NCBI GenBank assembly: GCA_036556825.1
Contig: DATBIR010000056.1
Span: forward strand, 1-64,000
From: JAJKJG01 sp036556825
GTDB taxonomy: Bacteria > Pseudomonadota > Alphaproteobacteria > Rhizobiales > Beijerinckiaceae
DNA: 64,000 bases
Direction: 5' to 3'
Below are positions 26,522 to 34,397 of this stretch, piece after piece; positions within the stretch are counted from its first letter, which is position 1; the number at the start of each line of letters is the position of its first letter. Under the pieces are notes generated by a model. That model ran no database searches, was not told the origin of the DNA, and worked only from the letters and a program-made list of their open reading frames with translations. A program made the position numbers and the translations under genes.

Positions 26522-28375
26522 CTAGTCTCCCAGACGCTGGTTCTGCAGCGCAGTCTCGTAGGCGGCGCGCGCGGCGCGCACCTCGGCGCGATCGGACACC
26601 GCCGGCACGGCCACGTCCCACCAGTGTCCCCCCGCCTCGGTGGCTGCGAGCGGATCGGTGTCGATGACGATCACGCTGGTGCGTTCGGCGCGGCGGGCGC
26701 GGCGCAGTGCGTCCTCGAGATCGGCCAGGCTCGTCGCCTTCTCGGCGGCGGCACCGAGGCTTTCGGCGTGCGCACGAAAATCGATGTGCGGCGGCGTCAC
26801 TTGGCGGCTGTGCTCGAACAGGTTGTTGAAGCTCTCGCCGCCCGTCGCACGCTGCAGCCGATTGATGCAGCCGAAGCCGCGATTGTCGAGCACCACGATG
26901 ACGAGCTTGAGTCCGAGCATGACCGAGGTCGCGATCTCGGAATTCATCATCAGATACGATCCGTCGCCGACCATCACGATCACTTCGCGGTCGGGCCGCG
27001 CCATCTTCACGCCGAGCCCGCCGGCGATCTCGTAGCCCATGCACGAATAGCCGTATTCGAGATGATAGCCGCCCGGTTCCCCCGCATCCCACAACTTGTG
27101 CAATTCGCCAGGCAGCCCGCCGGCGGCGCAGACCACGATATCGCCCGGCGCCGCAATGCGCTGCACGGCTCCGATCACCTGCGCGTCCGATGGCAGCGCC
27201 ACGTTGGTTGCGGCCTTCGCCTGCGCAGCCGCCGCCACCCAGGACGCCTTCTCCGTCCCGGCGCGCTGCGGCCACGCGTCCGGCGCGCGTCGCCCGGCGA
27301 GCGCCGCCGACAAGCGTTCCAACCCCACCCTGGCGTCAGCGACGAGCGGCATGGCGTGATGCTTGCCGGCGTCGAACGCCTGCACGTTGAGGCCGATCAG
27401 GCGCCGCTCGGGATTGCGGAATAGCGCCCACGAGCCGGTCGTGAAATCCTGCAGCCGTGTGCCGACCGCAAGCACCACATCGGCTTCGGCGGCGAGCGCG
27501 TTGGCGGCGCTCGTTCCGGTAACGCCGATGGCTCCGAGATTGAGGGCATGATCGTGCGGCAGCGCGCTCTTGCCGGCCTGCGTCTCCGCCACCGGCACGC
27601 CATGCGACTCGGCGAAGAGGCGGAGCGCGTCGGCAGCTTCCGAATAGTGGATGCCGCCGCCGGCAATGATCAGCGGCCGTCTGGCTCGCGCCAGCGCCGC
27701 CGCGGCTTCGACCAGCTCGCGTTCATCGGGACGGATTCGGCGGAGCTTCCAGACGTGCTCGGCAAAAAACGTCTCGGGATAATCGAACGCCTCGGCCTGC
27801 ACGTCCTGGCACAGCGCCAGCGTGACTGGCCCGCACTCGGCCGGGTCGGTGAGGACGGCGAAAGCCCGCGGCAGCGCCGCGATGATCTGCTCGGGACGCG
27901 CGATGCGGTCGAAGTAACGCGACACCGGCCGGAAGCAGTCGTTCGCCGACACAGTGCCATCCCCGAAATTCTCGACCTGCTGCAGCACCGGGTCGGGCCG
28001 CCGGTTGGCGAAGACGTCGCCGGGCAGTAGCAGCACCGGCAGGCGGTTCACATGCGCCACCGCCGCGGCCGTGACCATGTTGGTGGCGCCCGGCCCGATC
28101 GATGTGGTGCACGCCATCAGACGCCGACGGCGGGACGCCTTGGCGAAGGCGATGGCGGCATGAGCCATCGCCTGCTCGTTATGGGCACGATAGGTCGGCA
28201 ACCGCGTCCGCGCCTGCCACAACGCCTCGCCCAGTCCCGCCACGTTGCCGTGGCCGAAGATCGCCCACATGCCGGCGACGAGCGGCTCGACGCGGCCCTC
28301 GAATTCCGTCTTCTGTGCCGCCAGATAACGTACCAGCGCCTGCGCCATGGTCAGGCGAATCGATCCTCGACTCAT
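26522..28375 (-). CDS. iolD: Trihydroxycyclohexane-1,2-dione acylhydrolase (ThDP)
   Basis: A 617-residue ThDP-dependent enzyme that opens the ring of 3D-trihydroxycyclohexane-1,2-dione to 5-deoxy-glucuronate. MWAIFGHGNVAGLGEALW and the Glu-containing NEQAMAHAAIAFAKASRRRR form the cofactor-activating end, while MVGDGSYLMMNSEIATSVML then VVLDNRGFGCINRLQ is the GDG-N magnesium-diphosphate motif. The start at 28375 was chosen because it places the family N-terminus and lies one base after the end of iolC, while the longer frame runs into that gene. It is the central enzyme of the iol run. Confidence 0.94.
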   Translation of the reverse strand: MSRGSIRLTMAQALVRYLAAQKTEFEGRVEPLVAGMWAIFGHGNVAGLGEALWQARTRLPTYRAHNEQAMAHAAIAFAKASRRRRLMACTTSIGPGATNMVTAAAVAHVNRLPVLLLPGDVFANRRPDPVLQQVENFGDGTVSANDCFRPVSRYFDRIARPEQIIAALPRAFAVLTDPAECGPVTLALCQDVQAEAFDYPETFFAEHVWKLRRIRPDERELVEAAAALARARRPLIIAGGGIHYSEAADALRLFAESHGVPVAETQAGKSALPHDHALNLGAIGVTGTSAANALAAEADVVLAVGTRLQDFTTGSWALFRNPERRLIGLNVQAFDAGKHHAMPLVADARVGLERLSAALAGRRAPDAWPQRAGTEKASWVAAAAQAKAATNVALPSDAQVIGAVQRIAAPGDIVVCAAGGLPGELHKLWDAGEPGGYHLEYGYSCMGYEIAGGLGVKMARPDREVIVMVGDGSYLMMNSEIATSVMLGLKLVIVVLDNRGFGCINRLQRATGGESFNNLFEHSRQVTPPHIDFRAHAESLGAAAEKATSLADLEDALRRARRAERTSVIVIDTDPLAATEAGGHWWDVAVPAVSDRAEVRAARAAYETALQNQRLGD

Positions 28376-28376
28376 C

Positions 28377-30377
28377 TCACGCAGCTTCCCTCGTCGCGAT
28401 CGCCTCGTCCCACGCATCCGACAGGTGCCGGAAGCGCGCCGCCATCTCGGCAACAGCCGCTCCATCCGCGAGGCGCCCGGCAAGCCAGCGCTCCGCCGCA
28501 TCGGAAAAGATCGTCCGGCCGATGGCGAAACCTTTTACGATCGGATGGCGCGCGGCAAGTGCGAAGCTCGCGGCGAGCTGTTCCGCGCTCGCTTCCAGCC
28601 CGAGAAGCACCACGCCGCGGCAATAGGGATCGCCCTCGCGGATCGCTGTCTCGACGGCGCGCCAGGCCCCGCTGCTGGCCTGCGGCTCCAGTTTCCACCA
28701 GTCCGGCTTGATGCCAAGCGAGTAGAGCCGCCGCAGCACCGTTGCCACAGTCGTCTCGGTGACGGGGCCGTGCGTGCCGGCGATGATCTCGACAAGCAGC
28801 TCGCGTCCGGTAGCCCGACACGCGTGATCAAGGCTGAGCAATGCCGCCTCCTGATCCTTCTTCATCTCGGAAGGATCGTCCGGATGGTAGAAGCACAGGG
28901 TCTTGACCGTATGCGCGAGCGGCCATTCGGCGAGGTGCGAGCCCAAATCAGGCGTGACGAAGGCGAGAGGGCGTGAGCCCGGCCGCTCCACCGGCCGGGC
29001 AATCCACAAGCCATGTCCGGCCGCATCGAACAGCGCCTCGCGGCCGTATTCGTCGTCGAGGAACACGCCGAAACCGTTCCCATGGATCTCGCCTGCCGCG
29101 GAGATCCGTTCGCCGTCCGCGATACGCCCCTGCGCTGCGACCTGGGCTGCAGCGGTCACGGCCAGGCGCTTGAAGGCGGTAATCTTTTCGCGCGAGACGC
29201 CGAGGCGATCGGCGACACCCTCCAGGTGTGCGCGGTGGTCGATCGCCAACGCCTTGAGCGTGGCCGGTGCGGGCCGCCGCGTCGTCGCCCAATGGATGTG
29301 ACCTAGCAGCCGGTCGCGGCGCAGCGCACGCGACGTGCTGCCATGCCGGAGGAAATGCTGCAGCTCATCCCAGGTCGGATATTCGGGCGAGCACAGGAGC
29401 CGGGAGACCGCGAAGGCGCCGCATGCATTGGCGTAGGCGCAGCACGTTTCCAGCGTCTCGCCGCGCAGCCAGCCGCGCAGAAACCCGGCCATAAACGCAT
29501 CGCCGGCGCCGAGCACGTTGTAGACCTCGACCGGGAATCCTGGGCCCGTTACGCCGGCCTCGATCGAATCCGGGATTGCGTTCGGGAACACGACGCAGCC
29601 CATCGGGCCGCGCTTGCACACGAGCGTGGCGCGCGTCAGCTTGCGCACCATGCGCAACGCTTCGAGCGTGTCCGGCACGCCGCCGAGGATATGCAGCTCC
29701 TCCTCGGTCCCGACGACGAGATCGCAATCCGGCAAGATCGTCTGCAGATGCCCGGTAACCGTGTCGGACCGGATGTAGCGCTCCTCGCCGGCGCCATGGC
29801 CGGCGAGGCCCCACAGATTGGGCCGGTAGTCGATGTCGAACGCTACGAGTCGCCCGGCTGCCTTGGCGGCCCGCATCGCCTTGCGGCTCATGGCATAGAC
29901 GGACGCCGTCGAGAGATGCGTGCCGGATATGCAAACAGCCCTGGCCGAGGCAATGAAGGTCTCGTCGATGTCATCATCGCTGAGGCCCATATCGGCGCAG
30001 TTCTCGCGGTAGAAGATCAGCGGGAAGCGGCGGTCGCTCTCGACGCCCAGAACCGCGAGCGCCGTGAGCCGCTTTGCGTCGGTCTTGACGCCGCTCGTGA
30101 TCAACCCCTCGCGCGCCAGCTGCTCGCGAATGAAGCGGCCAAAAGGCTCGTCGCCGACTGCCGTCACGACGCCGACCCTGAGGCCGAGCCGGGCGGCGCC
30201 GATGGCGGTGTTGGTAGGGCTGCCGCCGACCGACTTGGCGAAGCTCGCCATGTCCTCGAGTCGCCCGCCGATCTGCTGCCCGTATAGATCGACCGACGAA
30301 CGCCCGACGGTAATGAGGTCGAGTTCTGGCTCGTCGTTCAGCTGGCCTGCCATTTCAGGTCCACCGATTTCACCCAT
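28377..30377 (-). CDS. iolC: 5-dehydro-2-deoxygluconokinase fused to DUF2090
   Basis: A 666-residue two-domain protein. Residues about 18-345 are a PfkB-type sugar kinase (LITVGRSSVDLYG, SVGGSPTNTAIGAARLG, and NVLGAGDAFMAGFL with the catalytic Asp) that phosphorylates 2-deoxy-5-keto-gluconate. Residues about 360-650 are a DUF2090 domain (LKALAIDHRAHLEGVADRLG to FAIGRTIF), often annotated as an IolJ-like aldolase, which would give the next step. The fusion is standard in Proteobacteria. Two ATGs eight codons apart (30377 and 30353) are both possible. iolD starts one base beyond its stop. Confidence 0.93.
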   Translation of the reverse strand: MGEIGGPEMAGQLNDEPELDLITVGRSSVDLYGQQIGGRLEDMASFAKSVGGSPTNTAIGAARLGLRVGVVTAVGDEPFGRFIREQLAREGLITSGVKTDAKRLTALAVLGVESDRRFPLIFYRENCADMGLSDDDIDETFIASARAVCISGTHLSTASVYAMSRKAMRAAKAAGRLVAFDIDYRPNLWGLAGHGAGEERYIRSDTVTGHLQTILPDCDLVVGTEEELHILGGVPDTLEALRMVRKLTRATLVCKRGPMGCVVFPNAIPDSIEAGVTGPGFPVEVYNVLGAGDAFMAGFLRGWLRGETLETCCAYANACGAFAVSRLLCSPEYPTWDELQHFLRHGSTSRALRRDRLLGHIHWATTRRPAPATLKALAIDHRAHLEGVADRLGVSREKITAFKRLAVTAAAQVAAQGRIADGERISAAGEIHGNGFGVFLDDEYGREALFDAAGHGLWIARPVERPGSRPLAFVTPDLGSHLAEWPLAHTVKTLCFYHPDDPSEMKKDQEAALLSLDHACRATGRELLVEIIAGTHGPVTETTVATVLRRLYSLGIKPDWWKLEPQASSGAWRAVETAIREGDPYCRGVVLLGLEASAEQLAASFALAARHPIVKGFAIGRTIFSDAAERWLAGRLADGAAVAEMAARFRHLSDAWDEAIATREAA

Positions 30378-30506
30378 CGCCCGCCGCCGCCTCTCCCTCG
30401 GCCGCGCCTGAACCCGGCCTGCCCGTATCCAGCTTCACAAATAGCTTCACAAAATGCCGCGGGCCCGGCACCTCCTGCTTGCGCCCGTGCGAGTCGCCCT
30501 GCGTCA

Positions 30507-31331
30507 TCAAGGACGCCCGGACGGATGCGGAGCGGATTCGTAACACCCTGCCACCGACTGGTCGAAATCGATCACAGAGCCGGTCATCAGCCCGGATTCG
30601 GCGCTCACCAAAAAGGCGCAGGCGCGCGCCACTTCCACCGGCGCGATGAGACGGCCGAACGGCTGCTCGGCGGCGGCCTTCTCCAGCCAGCCATCCTGCG
30701 CGCCGTGGCAGAGGCGCATGATGCGGTCCTCGCCCGGCGTGTTCATCCAGCCGATGTTGAGTGCATTCACGCGGATTCGCCACGGCATGAGGCTGAAGGC
30801 GGCGTTCTTCGTGAGCGTCGCCAGCGCGCCTTTGGAGCCCGAATAGGCGGTTATGAAGGGCTGGCCGCCGTGCGCCGACATCGACAGAATGTTGACCATG
30901 GCGCCTTCGATGCGCTCGCGGCGCATGATCTTCGCCGCGTCCTGCATCAGGAAGAACGGCGCGCGCGTGTTCACCGCGAACATGCGATCGAACAACTCCG
31001 GCGACGTGTCGAAAATCGTCCCGCGGTCGGTGATCCCGGCTGCATTGACGAGCGCATCGACGCGCCCGAAGACGCGATCGGCATGTGCCACGACCGCGCG
31101 CGCGTCGTCGACGACGGCAAGGTCCGCGGGCACGTATTCGACGCGGCAACCTTGCCGGGCAATATCGGCGGCGACAGCGGCGCCGCGCTCGGCGTTGCGC
31201 CCGCAGATCACGATGCCCCTGACCCCCCTTTCGGCGAACAGTCGCGCGATCGCTTCGCCGAGCCCCTGCGTCCCGCCGGTCACGACCGCGACCTTACCGC
31301 CGAGCTGCGCCCCATTTCTGTTGTGATCCAT
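30507..31331 (-). CDS. SDR family NAD(P)-dependent oxidoreductase
   Basis: A 274-residue short-chain dehydrogenase. VAVVTGGTQGLGEAIARLFA is the Rossmann nucleotide loop, NAAGI the structural motif, and YSGSK holds the catalytic Tyr and Lys with Ser in NILSMSAHGG. It is on the iolC strand, 130 bases upstream, and divergent from iolG by 95 bases, so it probably oxidises an inositol stereoisomer or a related polyol. The substrate is inferred only from position. The ATG at 31331 follows AGGGGG; the longer frame overlaps iolG. Confidence 0.85.
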   Translation of the reverse strand: MDHNRNGAQLGGKVAVVTGGTQGLGEAIARLFAERGVRGIVICGRNAERGAAVAADIARQGCRVEYVPADLAVVDDARAVVAHADRVFGRVDALVNAAGITDRGTIFDTSPELFDRMFAVNTRAPFFLMQDAAKIMRRERIEGAMVNILSMSAHGGQPFITAYSGSKGALATLTKNAAFSLMPWRIRVNALNIGWMNTPGEDRIMRLCHGAQDGWLEKAAAEQPFGRLIAPVEVARACAFLVSAESGLMTGSVIDFDQSVAGCYESAPHPSGRP

Positions 31332-31405
31332 GCGCCCCCTGTCCCCAACTTGTTGCGCGGACCATCCTGCGCCGGTTGCAGGCAAATTTCCATCGGTTAC
31401 TGTTT

Positions 31406-31418
31406 CGACCATTGGTCG
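31406..31418. promoter_or_regulatory. Palindrome CGACCA-T-TGGTCG in the divergent SDR/iolG region
   Basis: A perfect 6-bp inverted repeat with one central base sits 8 bases before the iolG ATG and about 75 bases before the SDR start. Its position suits a repressor covering both promoters, such as an IolR or LacI/GntR-type protein, but no regulator gene is nearby. Confidence 0.4.
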
Positions 31419-31426
31419 ATGGGACA

Positions 31427-32452
31427 ATGGGAATGGCCGGAAGCAAATTGCGGGTGGGACTCCTCGGGGCGGGCCGCATCGGCCGCATCCACGGTGGCAA
31501 CATCGCCGCGCACCCGAACGCGCAACTGGTCGCGGTCGCGGACGCCAGCGTCCAGGCGGCGAGCGACCTTGCCCGGGCGACCGGGGCGGCGGTGCAAGAC
31601 GTCGACGCCGTCCTTGGCTCCGGCGAGGTCGATGGCATCGTCATTTGCACGCCGACGGACATGCATGCCGACCTGATCGAGCGGGCCGCCCGCGCCGGCA
31701 AGGCGATCTTCTGCGAGAAGCCGATCAGCCTGAACTCGGAACGCACGCGGGCCTGTCTCGAGGTCGTCGAGGAGGCGGGCGCCAAGCTCATGATCGGCTT
31801 CAACCGACGCTTCGATCCGAGCTTCGCGGCACTGCAGCAGCGCATCCGCGACGGCGAGATCGGCAAGGTCGAGATGGTCACGATCCTGTCGCGCGACCCG
31901 GCCCCGCCGCCTCCGGACTACCTCGTCCGCTCGGGCGGGCTGTTTCGTGACATGATGATCCACGACTTCGACATGGCGCGCCACCTGCTCGGCGAGGAGC
32001 TCGTCGAGGTGCATGCCGTGGCCTCGTGCCTTGTCGACCCGGCGATTCGCGCGGCGGGAGACGTCGACACCGCCGCCGTGATGATGAAGACCGCTTCCGG
32101 CAAGATCGCACAGATCTCCAACTCGCGACGCGCCAGCTACGGCTACGACCAGCGCATCGAGGTGCATGGCAGTCTCGGCCTGCTGGCCGCCGGCAACCGC
32201 CGCAGCACGACGGTCGAGCTGGCCAATGCTGGCGGCTACTCGCGCGATCCGGCCCTGCCCTTCTTTCTCGAGCGCTACGCCGAGGCCTACCGCGCCGAGC
32301 TCGATGCATTCGTGAGCGCTGTTCTCGCGGACCGGCCGCTCTCGCCGACGGGCGAGGACGGCCTCAAGGCGCAACGGCTCGCGGACGCGGCAACGGCCGC
32401 GGCGCGGACCGGCAAGGCGATGCGGCTTGCGGCCGGAACGGGTGCGCCATGA
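31427..32452 (+). CDS. iolG: Inositol 2-dehydrogenase family oxidoreductase
   Basis: A 341-residue GFO/IDH/MocA enzyme that oxidises myo-inositol to scyllo-inosose with NAD. LRVGLLGAGRIGRIHGGNIA is the Rossmann loop, FCEKPISL contains the conserved catalytic-site lysine, and MIGFNRRFDPSFAALQQRI and DMMIHDFDMARHLLGEE with the catalytic His-Asp region are the inositol dehydrogenase pattern. ATGs at 31427 and 31433 are both possible. Its stop overlaps the next start in an ATGA arrangement, so it is translationally coupled to the phosphatase gene. Confidence 0.92.
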   Translation: MGMAGSKLRVGLLGAGRIGRIHGGNIAAHPNAQLVAVADASVQAASDLARATGAAVQDVDAVLGSGEVDGIVICTPTDMHADLIERAARAGKAIFCEKPISLNSERTRACLEVVEEAGAKLMIGFNRRFDPSFAALQQRIRDGEIGKVEMVTILSRDPAPPPPDYLVRSGGLFRDMMIHDFDMARHLLGEELVEVHAVASCLVDPAIRAAGDVDTAAVMMKTASGKIAQISNSRRASYGYDQRIEVHGSLGLLAAGNRRSTTVELANAGGYSRDPALPFFLERYAEAYRAELDAFVSAVLADRPLSPTGEDGLKAQRLADAATAAARTGKAMRLAAGTGAP

Positions 32453-33240
32453 TGCCGTCCGACGATATCCTCGCGCTGCGCCTGCTCACCGCCGCCGCAA
32501 TCGCGCGCGAGGCGGGCGGACTGGCGCGCCGGCATTTCCACAACCGCCCGAAAACCCTGCAGATCGATTTCAAGGGCGACCAGGACTATCTGTCGGCGAC
32601 GGACGCCGAGGTGGAGACGCTGATCCGCACCCGGCTGCAGCAGGCCTTCCCGAGCGACGGCTTTTACGGCGAGGAAGGCGGCGGCGCATTCGGCGACAAC
32701 GTCTGGGTGGTCGACCCGATCGACGGAACCGCCAATTTCATGCGCCGCATCCCGCAGTTCTGCATCTCGATCGCCTTCGTACGCCAGGGGCACTGCGAAG
32801 TCGGCGTGATCTACGACCCCGTTCAGGACGAGCTCTTCGCCGCCCGGCGCGGCGGCGGCGCCACGCTCGACGGACAGCCCATGCACGTCAGCGGGCTCAC
32901 CGACATGCGGCAGGCCACGATCGAGGCCGGCTGGTCGACGCGCGTGCCGACCGAGGCCTACACGGCCCTTGTCCAGACCCTCAAAAGCGAAGGCGCCGGG
33001 GTGCGGCGCGGCGGCTCGGGCGCGCTCGCCCTCGCCTATGTGGCTGACGGGCGCATCGACGCCTATTGCGAGTTGCACATGAATTCATGGGACGCCCTCG
33101 CCGGCCTCCTGCTGGTCCAGGAGGCCGGCGGCTGGACCAACAATTTCCTCGCCAACGAGGGTCTCAGCAAGGGCAATCCCATCCTCGGTTGCACACCTGC
33201 CCTCAAGCCCATCCTGCGTCGCGCCATGGGCCTCGGATGA
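32449..33240 (+). CDS. Inositol monophosphatase family phosphatase
   Basis: A 263-residue metal-dependent phosphatase. FKGDQDYLSATDAEVE, GFYGEEGG, WVVDPIDGTANFMRR with the DPIDGT metal motif, and HMNSWDALAGLLLVQEAGG with the WD metal motif are all intact. The family hydrolyses myo-inositol 1-phosphate, fructose-1,6-bisphosphate or 3'-phosphoadenosine nucleotides. Coupling to iolG by a 4-base overlap strongly suggests an inositol phosphate or similar polyol phosphate, converted to free polyol for IolG. An ABC importer gene follows 95 bases on. Confidence 0.92.
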   Translation: MMPSDDILALRLLTAAAIAREAGGLARRHFHNRPKTLQIDFKGDQDYLSATDAEVETLIRTRLQQAFPSDGFYGEEGGGAFGDNVWVVDPIDGTANFMRRIPQFCISIAFVRQGHCEVGVIYDPVQDELFAARRGGGATLDGQPMHVSGLTDMRQATIEAGWSTRVPTEAYTALVQTLKSEGAGVRRGGSGALALAYVADGRIDAYCELHMNSWDALAGLLLVQEAGGWTNNFLANEGLSKGNPILGCTPALKPILRRAMGLG

Positions 33241-33335
33241 GCGCGCAGCCAGGCACGCGGAAAGCACGTTGACGGGCGGCCTGATCGGGAATGAGATGGC
33301 CGGCACAAACAAAAGACGATCGGGAGGAGATCCGG

Positions 33336-34385
33336 ATGACGTTTCAGATCGATAGGCGGCTGCTGGGCCGGCTCGGGTTTTATGCGCTCGCGCTCGGTGC
33401 CGCGGTGGCGGCAACACCGGCCCGGGCCCAGGGCCAGCTCGTGCTCTACTGCGCCGTCAACGAGGAATGGTGCCGCGCCGCCGTGACGGCCTTCGAGCGC
33501 GATACCGGCATCAAAGTGGCGATGACGCGCAAAAGCTCGGGCGAGGTCTACGCACAGATCAAGGCCGAAGCCGCGAACCCGCGTGGCGACATCTGGTGGG
33601 GCGGGAGCGGCGACCCGCACATGCAAGCAGCCGAGGAAGGCCTCACGCTCGAATACAAATCGCCGAACATGGGCGCCCTGCAGGACTGGGCCGTACGGCA
33701 ATGGGAGCAGTCCAAGAACCGCGCCGTCGGCATCTACTCGGGCGCCCTCGGCTTCGGCTACAACACCAAGGAGCTTGCCGCGAAGAAACTCAACGAGCCG
33801 AAATGCTGGGCCGACCTCCTGGACGCGAAGCTGAGGGACGAGGTGCAGGTCGCCGACCCAAACTCGTCGGGCACCGCCTATACGCTGCTGGCGACGGTCG
33901 TCCAGCTGATGGGCGAGGACAAGGGCTTTGATTACCTCAAGGCCCTGCACAAGAACATCAACCAGTACACCAAATCGGGCGCAGCTCCCGCCAAGGCTAC
34001 GGCCCTCGGCGAGACAGCGGTGGGCATCACCTTCATGCACGACATGATCACCATGGTGGTCGACGGCGCCCCCGTGAAGGTGGTCGCCCCGTGCGAGGGC
34101 ACCGGATACGAGATCGGCTCGATGTCGATCATCAAGGGCGCGCGCAACCTCGACAATGCGAAGAAGTGGTACGATTGGGCGCTCACGCCGGCGGCGCAGG
34201 CCCTCGGCGGCGAGACGAAGCAGTACCAGGTCCCATCCAACAAGAGCACGACGGTGCCGCCGCAGGCGCCGAAGCTCCAGGACATCAAGCTGATCAATTT
34301 CGATTTTGCGAAATACGGCTCTTCCGACGAGCGCCGCCGTCTGCTCTCGAAATGGGACCGGGAGGTCAAGAGCCTGCCCAAGTAG
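33336..34385 (+). CDS. ABC importer binding protein, Fe(3+)/sugar-phosphate (FbpA/AfuA) type
   Basis: A 349-residue periplasmic protein. Residues 1-32 are a Sec signal peptide (LLGRLGFYALALGAAVAATP). QLVLYCAVNEEWCRAAVTAF, TGIKVAMTRKSSGEVYAQIK and GDIWWGGSGDPHMQAAEEG are the class of binding proteins that carries ferric iron, phosphonates or, in AfuA, sugar phosphates. No pair of adjacent tyrosines for iron is evident, while GGSGDP and SSG loops suit phosphate binding. GGGAGGAG precedes the ATG at 33336. The permease and ATPase genes follow at once, making a complete importer placed behind the phosphatase. Confidence 0.88.
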   Translation: MTFQIDRRLLGRLGFYALALGAAVAATPARAQGQLVLYCAVNEEWCRAAVTAFERDTGIKVAMTRKSSGEVYAQIKAEAANPRGDIWWGGSGDPHMQAAEEGLTLEYKSPNMGALQDWAVRQWEQSKNRAVGIYSGALGFGYNTKELAAKKLNEPKCWADLLDAKLRDEVQVADPNSSGTAYTLLATVVQLMGEDKGFDYLKALHKNINQYTKSGAAPAKATALGETAVGITFMHDMITMVVDGAPVKVVAPCEGTGYEIGSMSIIKGARNLDNAKKWYDWALTPAAQALGGETKQYQVPSNKSTTVPPQAPKLQDIKLINFDFAKYGSSDERRRLLSKWDREVKSLPK

Positions 34386-34397
34386 GGAACGGATCGG

